From Acorus gramineus (Eukaryota; Streptophyta; Magnoliopsida; Acorales; Acoraceae), in assembly GCA_030737835.1 (NCBI GenBank), contig CM060852.1, positions 5,633,813 to 5,697,812 on the forward strand: a stretch of 64,000 nt of DNA, given 5' to 3'. Shown piece after piece: positions 24,174 through 35,343 of this stretch. Every line of letters starts with the position of its first letter. The stretch's first letter is position 1. Under the pieces are notes generated by a model that was given only the letters and a program-made list of their open reading frames with translations, searched no databases and was not told the DNA's origin. The position numbers were made by a program, and so were the translations under genes.

Positions 24174-24316
24174 GTCTAGAACCAGGAAGGAGGTGTTGAG
24201 TGTGGTGAGGCTAAAGTGGTGCAGGACGAGCTGAATTGCCTGCCCTGGTTGTTCCAAGTCTGGGGATTCGGGCGCCCGAAGCACACAATGGTTGAGGTGT
24301 CTTCAGGTACCGTCTC
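24174..24316 (-). pseudogene. Broken copy of KINB2 exon 4 (SnRK1 beta ASC-domain fragment)
   Basis: Read on the minus strand, this starts with GAGACGGTACCTGAAGAC after a CAG acceptor (24317-24319) and follows KINB2 exon 4 almost base for base. It encodes ETVPED, CF, then (after a 1-base deletion that shifts the frame) PESP and LHHFSLTTLNT in place of exon 4's PESP and [10 protein letters not shown]. About 27-30 bp of the exon (the GSEDYSKDP part) is missing, and the copy stops before the [11 protein letters not shown] half. The intron sequence just upstream (ATCTGATCAT, ATTGCATTAAG) also resembles the end of KINB2 intron 3, so it is a DNA-level copy and not a spliced retrocopy. It lies between the two F-box paralogues and cannot make a functional beta subunit. 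Confidence 0.82.
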
Positions 24317-24319
24317 CTG

Positions 24320-25137
24320 TGTTAAACATGTGATGATCAGATTGACCATGATAAACTACTTAATGCAATATATGAAATCCTTGATAGAGTATGACTACTA
24401 TGCTATATGTTATGTTATAAAAATGTATGTATTTAATTCATTTGAGTATGTATTTCATCTTTTTCGGAGAGCATATAGTTGATTATATAAGTATATGAAG
24501 TATATGCTCCAAAGAAAAAAAAAATTTAAATTGTGCTTGGTTTGTAAAGGTGACTGGAATGAATGTGAAGAATACACATCTACACATGGCTTGTTTGATG
24601 ATTATTTCCTGATGATTATTCCCCCCATCGACTCTAAACCGTTCAGTAAATTTACTTTATGAACTCTTGATGATTGATATATAAATCTTATATAGCTAAT
24701 TATAAATAGGAAAATGATATGTTCACTCCTTGTGCAACCCCAATTGCAGTCCAAATCGATTTTTTTTTTAAATCACTAACTTGGAGTACATGTTGTTATT
24801 GAAAAGAAATATATATTGAGATACATTAGTATAATTTTTTTCGTGTTGAAAAAATGGCAATTTTTTTTACGCCATACACTATGATAGATCCTCATATACT
24901 GTGATAATACAATATATAATGCTATCATAGTATACTGTTATCATAGTGTATGGGGTTGCAAAATGAGTTGTAAAACGGACTCGAATTTTGAGCTTACCAA
25001 ATCAAAATGAGATAAAAGAGCGTTGATACACTCACTTTGTTTTACATTTTCATCTATAGCCCTATACAATGTGATAGCACTATCACAGTGTATGGACTTT
25101 ATCTTAATGTATGGGCTGTAATTTTTGTTTTCGTTTT
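24320..25137. other. Gene-free spacer with ACTATGATAGC-type repeats
   Basis: Contains scattered copies of a short motif (CTATCATAGTATACTG, TATCATAGTGTATGG, CTATCACAGTGTATGG) between 24880 and 25100. Similar runs occur at 49865-49910 and 60780-60870, suggesting a decayed dispersed repeat. Confidence 0.45.
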
Positions 25138-25858
25138 TGGGAAAAATCAATATAACTCTCTGGAAAGTTAGCTAAATCGGTTTTAGTTCTTATAAAATTT
25201 GAAAATCATCATAAGTCCCTATTAGAAAAATATCATTTCAGTCCTTACCGTCATCCCCAACTAGCCAAATACATAGTTAATTTTAACTATACATTAAAAT
25301 TACCATAATGCTCTCACCCGTTATTTTAAAAAATCGATATAGCTCCCTACAAACTTATGAAAATTGAAAAATTCTCTATAAAATCAAAAAATACCCTCAG
25401 CTCCTTATCTGATTAGGTAATATTTATTTTAGTCCCTCACGTAACCGAAATTAACCGGATCTATGGTTGATTTTAATTTTACATGATAAATTATTGTAAT
25501 ACATTAATCAGATTTGTGGTTGCATTTAAGGGTGTTTATTGATTTTACGGTGACTTTTTTCCATTTTCACAAGTTTTTAGTGAGTTATATTGATTTTTTT
25601 TTTTTTTTTTTACCCGGTGAGTATAGGATGGAAATTTTTAGGAAAAGGCAGGGCATTTTTGTCATAAAAAGAATTAAATCGGATTTTTCATATTTTGTAG
25701 GGATTTATTTGAATATATTTATTGAAACAATTTAACTCAGGGACTAAATCCGTTAACCATATACACTTTATGGGGACCTGTGACGATTTTTTAATTTTAT
25801 GGTGATTAAAATTGATTTAGCTAATTTTTCAGGGAGTTATATCGATTTTTTCCTTTAT
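25138..25858. mobile_element. Long-TIR non-autonomous element
   Basis: About 80-bp inverted ends: left AAAAATCAATATAACTCTCT, right (reverse complement) AAAAAATCGATATAACTCCCT, both followed by GTTAGCTAAATCGG-like and TTAGCTAAATCAA-like words. No coding sequence. Mutator-like is the likeliest class. Confidence 0.65.
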
Positions 25859-26047
25859 TTTTTCAATAAAAAAAATTACATTAGCATGTATTTCAATAGG
25901 TTAAATGTACCATTTGTTTTTTATTTTAAAAATATAGGTGTAAATTACATATGAAGCTAGACACAGGGTTTACACATTCATTTTCCAACGAGATTTAAGT
26001 CTGTTTTTTTTTAAAGCTCCTTTGCAATATTAATATTATATATGTTA

Positions 26048-26536
26048 GAAAAATCCATGCAACCTGCCTGAAATCCATATGACTTTTATTAAAATACATA
26101 AAATCATTTAAAAACATATATGTAAATTCAAATAGCTCCATGAATTAAATATATATTGATTGATGAGGAATATTATGTAAATATTCTGTTTGATTAACCT
26201 TGACTGAAAACACAGTTTACCAAAATACCCCTAAAATGTGTTACAAATGTGAAAAATCCTATGTAAATGATAATTTTAACCCTCCAATAGAGTTTTATAA
26301 TGTATCCAGATAGGTAAAATTGTTATTTATAGAAAATTTTTCTTATTTTTAACACATCTTAGTTTTTTTTTTTTTTGTATACTGTGTTTTCAACTAGGGT
26401 TAACTAAACGGAATATTCGCATAATATTTTTCATCAGTCAATAGAAGTTTAACTTAGGGGTTATTTGGATTTACATAAGTGTTTTTAGTGGATTATATAG
26501 ACTTCAAGAAAAATTAAGAGGTTATTTGAATTTTTT
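26048..26536. repeat. Long-armed foldback element, copy 2
   Basis: Same architecture and many shared words with 17772-18328, for example GTATACTGTGTTTTCAACTA, AGGGTTAACTAAACGGAATA and GGTTATTTGGATTTACATAA. Confidence 0.65.
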
Positions 26537-26616
26537 TCAATGTAATAATATATGCATTTAATTCATATGAGTAGATACTTCGATTCATAAGTGGATCATT
26601 CAACAACCAGGTTCAG

Positions 26617-26795
26617 GTTCAGACCACACCTTGCTTGGCGGGGTGGTTGGATTGCACCGGCCTTTGGTGTCCCGGGTTCGAACCTGGTTGCACTCCCATG
26701 TGGAGTAGTTGCCCTCTGAGACTGTAACTTTTGACCTTTGAGTCCTGTTCAATGTATCCACCCCGGGTTGAGATGAATTTTAATTGACCTTCAAG
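26617..26795 (+). mobile_element. tRNA-derived SINE
   Basis: Contains an A-box-like stretch (TTGGCGGGGTGGTTGG from 26635) and about 40 bp later a perfect B box, GGTTCGAACC (26675-26684), the internal RNA polymerase III promoter of tRNA genes. The sequence between them does not fold as a tRNA acceptor/anticodon arm and continues about 110 bp beyond, as in plant SINEs. No long 3' homopolymer or target duplication is obvious, so the ends are approximate. Confidence 0.65.
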
Positions 26796-26799
26796 TATA

Positions 26800-27869
26800 A
26801 AACATTGCAAGAGCTCCCCATGTCATCAGGCATCATGGCATGTTTAGTAAAGTTCTTATTTGACATATGGAGAGTGTTTTCCTGCTAACATCTCATTATG
26901 TTAGACTAATTGCTCACATTTTAACACTGAAATAGGGGATGGTATCCAGTTAGTGCTGATCCTTGACACAGTCACTGTCACCCCAATAAACTATAATCTT
27001 AAAAGCATCTTTTATCCAAACTACATATTATCATTTTTTAAGAATTGTTTTTAGCTAAATAAATTTCAATAAGTTTAAACAAACATGTGACAATTGCTTA
27101 TTTTAAGCTAAAAACTATTATACGTAGTCTATAAGTTTAGTCAAGATTCTTTCACAAAATTGTACTATAAACAGAAAGTAAGCTAGAGAGAGTCGTAATT
27201 TCTTAAAGGCAGACATTTGAATTGAATACCATGAGAGGCTTGTGTTATGTTTGGATAATCAGATTACATCCATAAGAAATTGATTGAAGAATATTGGGTA
27301 AATTTAATGCAATTTCTATGTAGAAAGGATCTCAAGATTTATATGCAACCAGAAAGGGAACTTTCTGTGGTCTGGGATCTGATACTTTCTTAGGCTGCAC
27401 CATTTAAAAATTGCATTAATTTAGAGGCACCTCACAGACCCATAATTCTGGCTTTTTCCATACAGTGGCCTTGGTAGTTGGTATCCTGTTCTAATGGTCA
27501 CAATGAAAATTCTTATTAATTAGACAACCAAAATCAAAACTCAATCAACCACAACTAACTTCCCATGGTCTAAAAATCAAGAAAGCATAGATATGGTACA
27601 TTATCAGAAGTTCCCATGAAACTAGAATAAAAGAAAAAGTAGATAAACGAAGTTAACCATTCATAAGTAGAACTTTTTGTTTGCCAACATGCACTATTGG
27701 GAAATCGACAACAACATTGTCGATTTCCCAACTTGGTTTTAGACATCCTACTATGCTCTAAAGTAGTAAAGTCCTATCAGAGGTCCTTGCATAGCAAGCA
27801 TTCTTTCATTGCAAAGAGCATTGCAAAGAGGATGCTCTAGCCTTTGCAAATTTTGACAATAAAATTTGT
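26800..27869. other. Gene-free spacer with a perfect hairpin
   Basis: No coding sequence seen. A 15-bp perfect inverted repeat with a 5-base loop lies at 27697-27731 (arm TTGGGAAATCGACAA). Confidence 0.5.
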
Positions 27870-29735
27870 TCATCCATATGATTATTTTAGAAGTTTCAAT
27901 GCTTTATTTGCTAAATCACAGAAATAAGGGGTATTGAATTCATCTATACATGCTGAAGAAAACTGCAAATTGTGCAATATGTTACTATATGCCTACTAAA
28001 ATCCCTACTCACAAGGCATGCATCATTGCTTTGAGAATTTTGCAAGAATTCATGAGAAGACTCAACTCAACTTATTTGATTCTACTATTAAGCAGCAACT
28101 CCCAATAAATCATGGGTTCATTAACAGCATACATCATAGTAGTTTGATTCTACTATTAAGCAGCAACTCCCAATAAAGCATTTAGTCACTAGAATGTATG
28201 AAATAGATGGTAACTCCTAATCAATGTAATGCATAGATTCTATGCATGGAAACTGAACAAAAAAAGCAAAAGCTTATTAACACATCAAATAACATCAAAC
28301 CATTAAACGTAAAAGGCTAACACCAACATAGCCTACATCTCACAGTTAATTGAGTAAATGATGGAAAGAGTTGAGACTAAAAAAAAGTAGACAGAAGAAT
28401 TCAAAATAAAAATTTGCACTTTTCACAAAAATGATCAGTAGAAGTAAAAGAAACTTGAAGAACAAAAGCCACCAATATAAAACTTCAACACACCCAAAAC
28501 TAAAATACTGCAAACATGGTTTTGCAAGTTAATGAACCCATGATTCATATAAGCAAGAAGACATTAACTAATATTCAAATCCCTTTTCCTTCCTTGTTTT
28601 GTTTTGGGCACCGTGACCAAGCTTTCCATGTAGTTACTAATCAATTGAGATGGAAGATGATTCCAAAACCTCTGAAACTCGCTGGAAGTTCTGGTTTCAG
28701 GATCATAAAAGAAAAGCCTGTACCCCTTATGCTGCAATACGATCTTTTCGCTCCACATGCACACGGGAGTGACTTCACAAGGCATACCACAACGGTGCGG
28801 CTCGATGCAGTATTCCTTGGTCCACAAACCCCCAGTTCTGTCCTTCAACATCCATATATGCAACTCATTATTATTCCTTCTGTCGTCATGATAGACATTG
28901 TTCACCATGCACAATTTTCCATCCAGCACCACCAATATCACCTTGTCGGGCAAATTGCCTTTGAAAATGCAGGGAACCTCTGTTGTTCCAATACTCTCAT
29001 CACTCACATTAAATGTCACCAATTTGGATCTGGAAATCCAATATATCACCCCATTCAACGCGACAGGCCTTACTGCTCTCACTAGTCCAATGCTTTGTTC
29101 TATGGTTCTCCAACCACTGTCACTGCCCAGAGTGATCACCTCGAATCGAGGCCCAATTTTATCAAAATATGAACACAGTATCGGTCTCACCACCTTGTAC
29201 TCCTTTCTCGTCGGATCATATCCGAAACCGAATCCCGGAGCACCGAGCGCGTAAGTCCTCGGAAGCCGTTCCAGCTCGCCCGTGGTCGGGTTGCACACGT
29301 GGAATGTCCGATCCCAGACAAAACATATCAGACCTTCGCAAGACATGATTTGCGAGGCGTACCCCACCTGGTCCTCGCCGAACATGTTCCGTCCCAAGCA
29401 AGTGATGTCATCTCCAACAAGCTTGTATGATCGGAGTGTCAGCCCACTCCAATGAAACATGGCAATGTTGAGGGAGTGGAGACCTCTCGAGCGGTGGTGG
29501 AGCTCCCTGAGGTGGGGATCGCAAATAAGGGAATGCCACAATTTGGACACGCATTTGAATCTCAAGAGAGAGTTCGCGGGAAGCCATGACAGTATTTCAA
29601 GGATGATCTCTCCCGGGAAGACTGAATCCATTATCTTCTTCTTCTGATTGAAAAAACAAGAGAAACTACCAATCACACACAGATTTTGAAGCGGAATGCA
29701 TGACACAAGGAAACGAGAACCAATTTTTGGATTTA
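27870..29735 (-). repeat. Arm 2 of the inverted segmental duplication (F-box locus)
   Basis: Reverse-complement counterpart of 20560-23105, with several indels in the 3' flank; arm 2 is shorter by roughly 0.7 kb. On the gene's upstream side similarity stops near 29735, where unrelated AT-rich transposon-like sequence begins. Confidence 0.82.
28564..29631 (-). CDS. F-box protein with F-box-associated domain, copy 2
   Basis: Paralogue of the F-box gene at 20660-21802, in opposite orientation, so the two genes point at each other across about 6.8 kb. It has 355 codons in one exon. F-box at residues about 4-46 (FPGEIILEILSWLPANSL, KCVSKLWHSLICDPH); FBA-type region at about 96-320 (SCEGLICF, CNPTTGELERLPRTY, GFGYDPTRKEYKVVRPILC, HIWMLKDRTGGLWTKEYC). 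Relative to copy 1 it has lost or never gained residues in the HLLHH segment, near YGPYGLQ, and about 24 codons of the basic C-terminal tail; it ends PKTKQGRKRDLNIS. The frame is intact with no internal stop, so it may be functional; presumed SCF substrate adaptor, target unknown. The start at 29631 matches copy 1; the longer upstream frame begins at a GTG. Confidence 0.92.
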   Translation of the reverse strand: MDSVFPGEIILEILSWLPANSLLRFKCVSKLWHSLICDPHLRELHHRSRGLHSLNIAMFHWSGLTLRSYKLVGDDITCLGRNMFGEDQVGYASQIMSCEGLICFVWDRTFHVCNPTTGELERLPRTYALGAPGFGFGYDPTRKEYKVVRPILCSYFDKIGPRFEVITLGSDSGWRTIEQSIGLVRAVRPVALNGVIYWISRSKLVTFNVSDESIGTTEVPCIFKGNLPDKVILVVLDGKLCMVNNVYHDDRRNNNELHIWMLKDRTGGLWTKEYCIEPHRCGMPCEVTPVCMWSEKIVLQHKGYRLFFYDPETRTSSEFQRFWNHLPSQLISNYMESLVTVPKTKQGRKRDLNIS

Positions 29736-30535
29736 CTAGACCTCCTGATATTGGGTTATTATAGTTATACTGGGATAGATAACTATTCAGTCTGAATAAA
29801 AAACTGTTTATTTAGGGAGAATGAAACTGGATAATTATGTCTAGATAAGTTAGGAATAAACTTGATAACTATGTGCTTAAAAATTTCCTCACGTGTCATA
29901 TATTAAAAAAATTATCTCATGAAATATTCTCATACACATTGTTAAAATACGTAACATTTATTATGTCATACATATCTCTCATACATATTTAAAACATAAA
30001 CAAAATTGATGAATAATTCTGTCACACCCTAAACAAGGACAAACATAATTCATTCACCAGTAAATTAATCCTAAATAAACAAGCATCAATCGTCTAAAAT
30101 AAACATATTGTTTCAGAGGGGGGGGGGGGTGTGTGATTGAACTTGACAAACCTAAATATATACACCAGTGAATTAAACCCTAAAACAAGGAATCAGTAGA
30201 TTAAAAAGTAACATTTCGTTTCAACTTGAAAAAAAAAGAGAGTAATATTTCGTTTCAACTTGAAAAAAAAATAACATAGAAAAAACAACGTCATTCAATA
30301 TTTGGCATTCAATAAAATAAAAAGAGAGAGAAAGAACGTGTGAAAGAGATTAACCTTTTAATGGCCAAAACAAATTCTGATCATTATTCAAGTTGTTGTT
30401 GTGACCAAAACCCTAACTTTTAATGTCTCACACTACGAAATCCAAATAAATCGCCTAAAAAATAGGTTTTTTTACCGTACAAATATATCTATCTATATCT
30501 ATTATCTAAAACAGTGAGAATTTAAGTAGTTGAGA
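29736..30535. other. Gene-free upstream region of F-box copy 2
   Basis: Transposon-like AT-rich DNA that replaces the sequence found upstream of copy 1. Includes a 13-bp G run near 30118-30130 and a direct duplication of a CATTTCGTTTCAACTTGAAA-type unit (30208-30266). Confidence 0.45.
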
Positions 30536-31148
30536 TTGATTTTTTTAGAGTTATTTAGTTTTCACTCCTTTTAAAATAGTTAAATTATTAAAAACTCTTT
30601 CTAAAACACAATATTATTATAAACTCTCTTTAAATGTTAACTGGATTTATAAAAAATTCAAATGAGTTATTTTTTGACGGATTAAGTTATTAAATGATAG
30701 ATTAACAATAATACCCTTATTAAAAAATTGTAATTTGATAGAAAAAAAATGTTATTTAGTTTCTACTCCTCCTAAAATAGGAAAATTATTAAAAAAAAAC
30801 ACTATAAAACACAATATCATTATAAACCCCCTTTAAATGTTAACTAGATTTGTAAAACCCAACAATCAATAAAACAAAAAGAAATTAGTACTCCCAAATT
30901 TTTTTTTGATAGAAAGGGGTTTAGGTTAATGATATGGTTTTTTTTTCTATCAAATTAGGATTTTTTAGTAAGGGTATTATTGTCAATCCATCATTTAATA
31001 ACCTAAAATTTAAAAAATAACTCATTTGAATTTTTTACAAATCCAGTTAACATTTAAAGGGGTTTTATAATAATATTGTGTTTTAGAAGGGGTTTTTAAT
31101 AATTTGACCATTTTAGGAGTTGTGGAAACTAAATAACCCGTTTTTTAA
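30536..31148. repeat. Foldback element with internally repeated arm
   Basis: The left arm (GTTATTTAGTTTTCACTCC, AAACACAATATTATTATAAA, AATGTTAACTGGATTTATAA) is present twice in the left half (from about 30560 and about 30750) and once inverted in the right half (30965-31135, ending AACTAAATAACCC). No coding sequence. Confidence 0.65.
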
Positions 31149-31155
31149 TATAATA

Positions 31156-32055
31156 CTAGTTACTATGCACGTACCAATGCACGTGGTATAACATACTCAA
31201 ATATGTATAAAAAATAATAATTATGTAACAATTAAATAATAATTCAATAAATTAATAGATACACATGCCTATAGATTTTCTTTTATTATATTTACATCTT
31301 AAAAGAAAAATTAAGTTTCTACTAAAGAAAAATAAATATATGCCTTATTTGAGAAGTACTAAAAAAAATATTGTTACCATGTCTTTTAAGATTATTTTGA
31401 ATATATACGTCTTGTTTGAGAACTATTAAAAAAATCTTGTTATCTTTTCTAATAAGAAGTATTAATAAAATCAAAAGATTATTTTAAAATATATATATAC
31501 CCTAACAATTAAAAAATATAAAGAATTTTACAACTCCATCAATTCATTAATAAAAATTTTAAATATTTGATGTAGGTATTGAAAATGTTAATTTCAACAT
31601 TTTCTATATTATTTTGATATAAAAATAGTTATATTCTTGAAAATATTAAAATCATAAATAAAATAAAATAAAAATAAATTTAAAAAATAACAACTTACTC
31701 TTTTGATGTGCGTTTTGAAGAGAACTTTTGTATGCACATTTAATTCTCCTGTAATAACAAAAATATTCAATAAAGCAACCAAATAAAAATGTTCAAAAAA
31801 ATTAAGAATAAAACACATTCAACATCCTTACTGAATTATTAAAAAAACAAAGAAAACCACCTAATATTTGAATCTAAATATTATTAAAAAATCAACCATA
31901 AACAATAAAAAATGAATAAAACATATAAAATCACCTTTCAAAGACGTAAAGAACTAAAAAAAAACTTAAAAAATGAATTGAATAGGAGAGGAGGGGCATT
32001 TATAGATTATTATTTTGTTTGGGATCCGTTATTATTTTGTATATAGATAGATAGA
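31156..32055 (-). mobile_element. Probable non-autonomous Helitron 1
   Basis: On the minus strand it starts TCTATCTATCTATATAC after an A and ends CTAG before a T. A short stem (CACGT with ACGTG, loop of 8) lies about 10 bases before the end. That is the Helitron layout: TC at the 5' end, hairpin then CTRR at the 3' end, insertion between A and T without target duplication. The interior is AT-rich with no Rep/helicase gene. Confidence 0.5.
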
Positions 32056-33142
32056 TATGTATCTATTACTTATTTATTTAAAGAAAAATGGCCCAGTTTA
32101 ACAATTACTATTTTTTCAAATCAAATAAATCCTAACTATATTTTAATATTTCATAATTATATTTAAGTAAATCATATCAATATATTATATTTTTAATAAT
32201 CAAAATAAAGATATTTACTAAATTCAATTCGATAAAAATATGTTACATTATTTTCATTATAATATGAAAAAAAAATATTACACAATATATAAAATTATTC
32301 GTTTTTTGGATGGTTTAATATTATATAAACATTTCTTCTATCTTGTACATTTCGGTCCATATGCATTTAGCAGGTGTATAAAACCAGAATATGTGTATAT
32401 GTGTATTTGGGGGACCGGGGGGTTTTCCATTGGCTTTTGTCATTTAAGTGTTAGGCTCATCACATACAATTAATTGGGTCCAAGAAAACATATGATAATA
32501 ATAAAATTTAAGCTTTTAGAAAAGTATTATTGTTCTATGCATTTTCAGTTTTACTTAAGGTGCACGGTTTTCAAATGCGATACATGTATAAGTTATGTGC
32601 TTTCATATAATCACCAGACACGCTTTTAGCTCGTTAGGCAATGTTTGACTAAATCATGATTCTGGCCCTCACTTCACCTCACCCCTCATTTGACCTATTG
32701 GACTCTTGTCCATCTGGTCCGGCCCTACCTCCTCAAGAGTAGACCATTGTGTAACATTATTCATTGTTTATCCATCGGTTGTTTTGGTTTCCTAACATGT
32801 TTTTATGTGTCATGGAATATAAAAAACAATGTACTTGTCATAAAAAAATCTCTCTCTCAATTACCTGGTCATTTTATAATACCACAATCCATAATTAAAC
32901 ATATAAAGGACTTTGCAACCTTTTATCAAAATTTATAAAGGACTTGAAAAAAAAAAATCAAATTGTGGAATTAAGCATTTTTCCTTATTCTTCCACCAGA
33001 AGATTAGGGGGAAATTATTAGTACAGGAGAGACTCTTGATAACAAAGAGAAACATCTAATTAATAGAAATATTGCAGGCTCAGTGAAAAAAAGACCCAAA
33101 GACATGGAAAAGGAGAGCCACAACTGGACATTAACTGATGTT
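32056..33142. other. Gene-free DNA
   Basis: AT-rich with no supported coding sequence or defined element. Confidence 0.45.
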
Positions 33143-33955
33143 TAGCCCCCGTTAGGATGTTGTATAACCCGGAAAGATTATGAAAAAAAGTAGAATATGT
33201 TAAATAAAGTGTTTGAATGTCCAGAATAGTTAGGGATAATGTATGTCTAGATAAACTGGTATAAAGTGGTATATGAATTTCGGTCAACCCCTGGAATTAA
33301 AGTTATTCCATCCAAAGAACATGTGAGTACATTGTCAAATCAACTATCATCACCTCTTATAAATCACCTGTCAAATTAACTATCATTATTTTTTTATTTT
33401 TTTATAAATCATTATCCACACTTTATTCACATTTTATTCAAACAATAAAAACTTTATTATTACGTTGTCCAATGAAAATAATTCAAAATACAACTAAACA
33501 CGAAATCATTTTATCCCGTTTGGAACGGGAATATGATTTATTCTTGGGTATACATTTATTCCGGCATAAGTGATGATAAAATGATTTTGTGTTTCGTTGT
33601 GTTTTGAATTATTCTCGTTTGTAAATGTAAGAATAAATGCTTTGTTGTTTAGGTAAAATGTGAATAAAGTATGGATAAAGATTTATAAAATGTGAAAAAA
33701 TAATGATAGTTGATTTGACATGTGATTTATAAGAGGTGATGACAGTTGATTTGATAGTGAGCCCACATATTCTTTGGGTGGAATAACCTAGGATAACTTT
33801 AATTTCATAAGTTGGTTCGAATCTTTATACCACTTTATACCAGTTTATTCTGACATACTTTACCCCTAGTTATTCTATGTTTTTAAACACCTTTTATCCT
33901 TTATTTTCCTTTATCCAAGATTATTAGAGGCTTATTTTCGTTTTAAATAGGAGGT
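33143..33955. mobile_element. Two Tourist-like MITEs head to head
   Basis: 33143-33520 runs in the same direction as 13030-13458, and 33521-33955 is a second copy in reverse. They meet at an exact palindrome-like junction, CCCGTTTGGAACGGG (33515-33529), built from two element ends. Shared words in both copies include TCACCTCTTATAAATCAC and its complement, and TTATTCTTGGGTATACATTT. Confidence 0.7.
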
Positions 33956-35070
33956 TATTAATACTCATTTATGTTAATTATATATTCAATAATAAATCAT
34001 ATTTTGTATGTGAATGGTTGAAAAATTCACTCACATTTCACGCGGTGTTGAGTGTTGACCATTTCAGCAAACAAAATGCATTAATAACACTCGTGTGGAA
34101 CCAAACAATATGGCCAGTGTCACTGATTATGGACTAAGTCAAGTGTGGAAATTAATACTGACAACACCACAATTGTTTAAAAATTTAATGTCAACATGAA
34201 CAGTCTTCAAAGTCCCAACTCCTAACTATCCAATATGAAAATTTTTTAAAAATAAAATATGTAAAATAAGAAATAAAAATAATAGATAAAAACATTTAGG
34301 CGGAAAATCAATAAACTAATAAATTCATTATCATAATATTTTCAAACTAAAAAACATGTCACCACTTGAAATATATAAATTTCCAATACAAATATATATT
34401 GGAATTCTAATTAACATATAAATTAATATAAAGGAAACATGAAATAAACACCGAACACATATATCATATATATCACACCAAATTTTGAATTTCTCACTCA
34501 TTTCAATATCAATTCAGTATAAATTGAATAAAACCATATTCATATCTAACATTATTATAACATTATGTGAAACAGTCTCCATCAACACCGGATTACGTAG
34601 AATTTTTTAAGTTAGATCGGTGATCCTGATGAAGATCGACTGATTCATTGAGTGAAAAATTTGTAAACATTAGACGAGTTAATGAGCTGTTCTGATCAAA
34701 TAATCAACTGATCAGATTCTGATCGGTCGCTCAATAGAATTGGGTAGTGAGTTTTTAAACAGAGCCCTAATAGAAGCAAAACACGCATCGCAAGATGAAC
34801 ATGTTTAGGGCAACATTGAGTAGGACTGATGACAGTGAGGACAATAAGAATTGATTTGGATTAAATATAGGTTTTGGAATAGGTATTCCCCTGAATTAGG
34901 TACATGTATCATGGACCTAACCGAATTGCTAAAATATTGACTCAAAATAATTTTCGATTTCTTTCACATATATAACAGTCACATCCATGTCATTCATGAG
35001 GTACTTCAAATGCTACATTTTAATGGTTTGTGATCTATCGCAGTCTGGTCTTTTTGACTAAAAAATTAAA
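33956..35070. other. Gene-free DNA
   Basis: No coding sequence recognised. A stretch near 34600-34750 has clustered TGATC/GATCAGA words, without a clear element boundary. Confidence 0.45.
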
Positions 35071-35343
35071 GAATTTTTAATTTTAAGTCATTGTAAACTA
35101 TATGATTTAGGGATTAATCCCTCCTTTCTTCATATTTTGGTTTAACTCCCCAGATTTCAAGGATATGTTTCTTTTTAGTCTCTCAAAGACTAAAAAGAAA
35201 ATCAAATAATTTAGGAATAGGTCCCTAGGAGGGATTAAAAAGGAACATACCCTTTAAATCTGGGGACTTAAACCGAAATATGAAGAAGTGAGGGATCGAT
35301 CACTAAATCATATAGTTTATGGGGACTTAAAACTAAAAATCCC
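35071..35343. mobile_element. Mutator-like MITE, copy 2 of the 42957-43230 family
   Basis: Near-palindromic; shares GGATATGTTTCTTTTTAGTC, GGAACATACCCTTTAAATCT and GAAGAAGTGAGGGATCGATC with the other copies. Ends are diverged. Confidence 0.65.

Noticed and set aside
24174..24316. Reading the KINB2 exon-4 copy as a processed (retro) pseudogene
   Set aside because: The acceptor and adjoining intron sequence are retained, so it was copied from genomic DNA.
26635..26690. Possible tRNA gene
   Set aside because: A and B boxes are present, but no acceptor stem or anticodon arm can be drawn and the sequence continues as a SINE body.
28516..29254. Plus-strand open frames opposite F-box copy 2
   Set aside because: Same shadow effect; they mirror those opposite copy 1 because the genes are paralogues.
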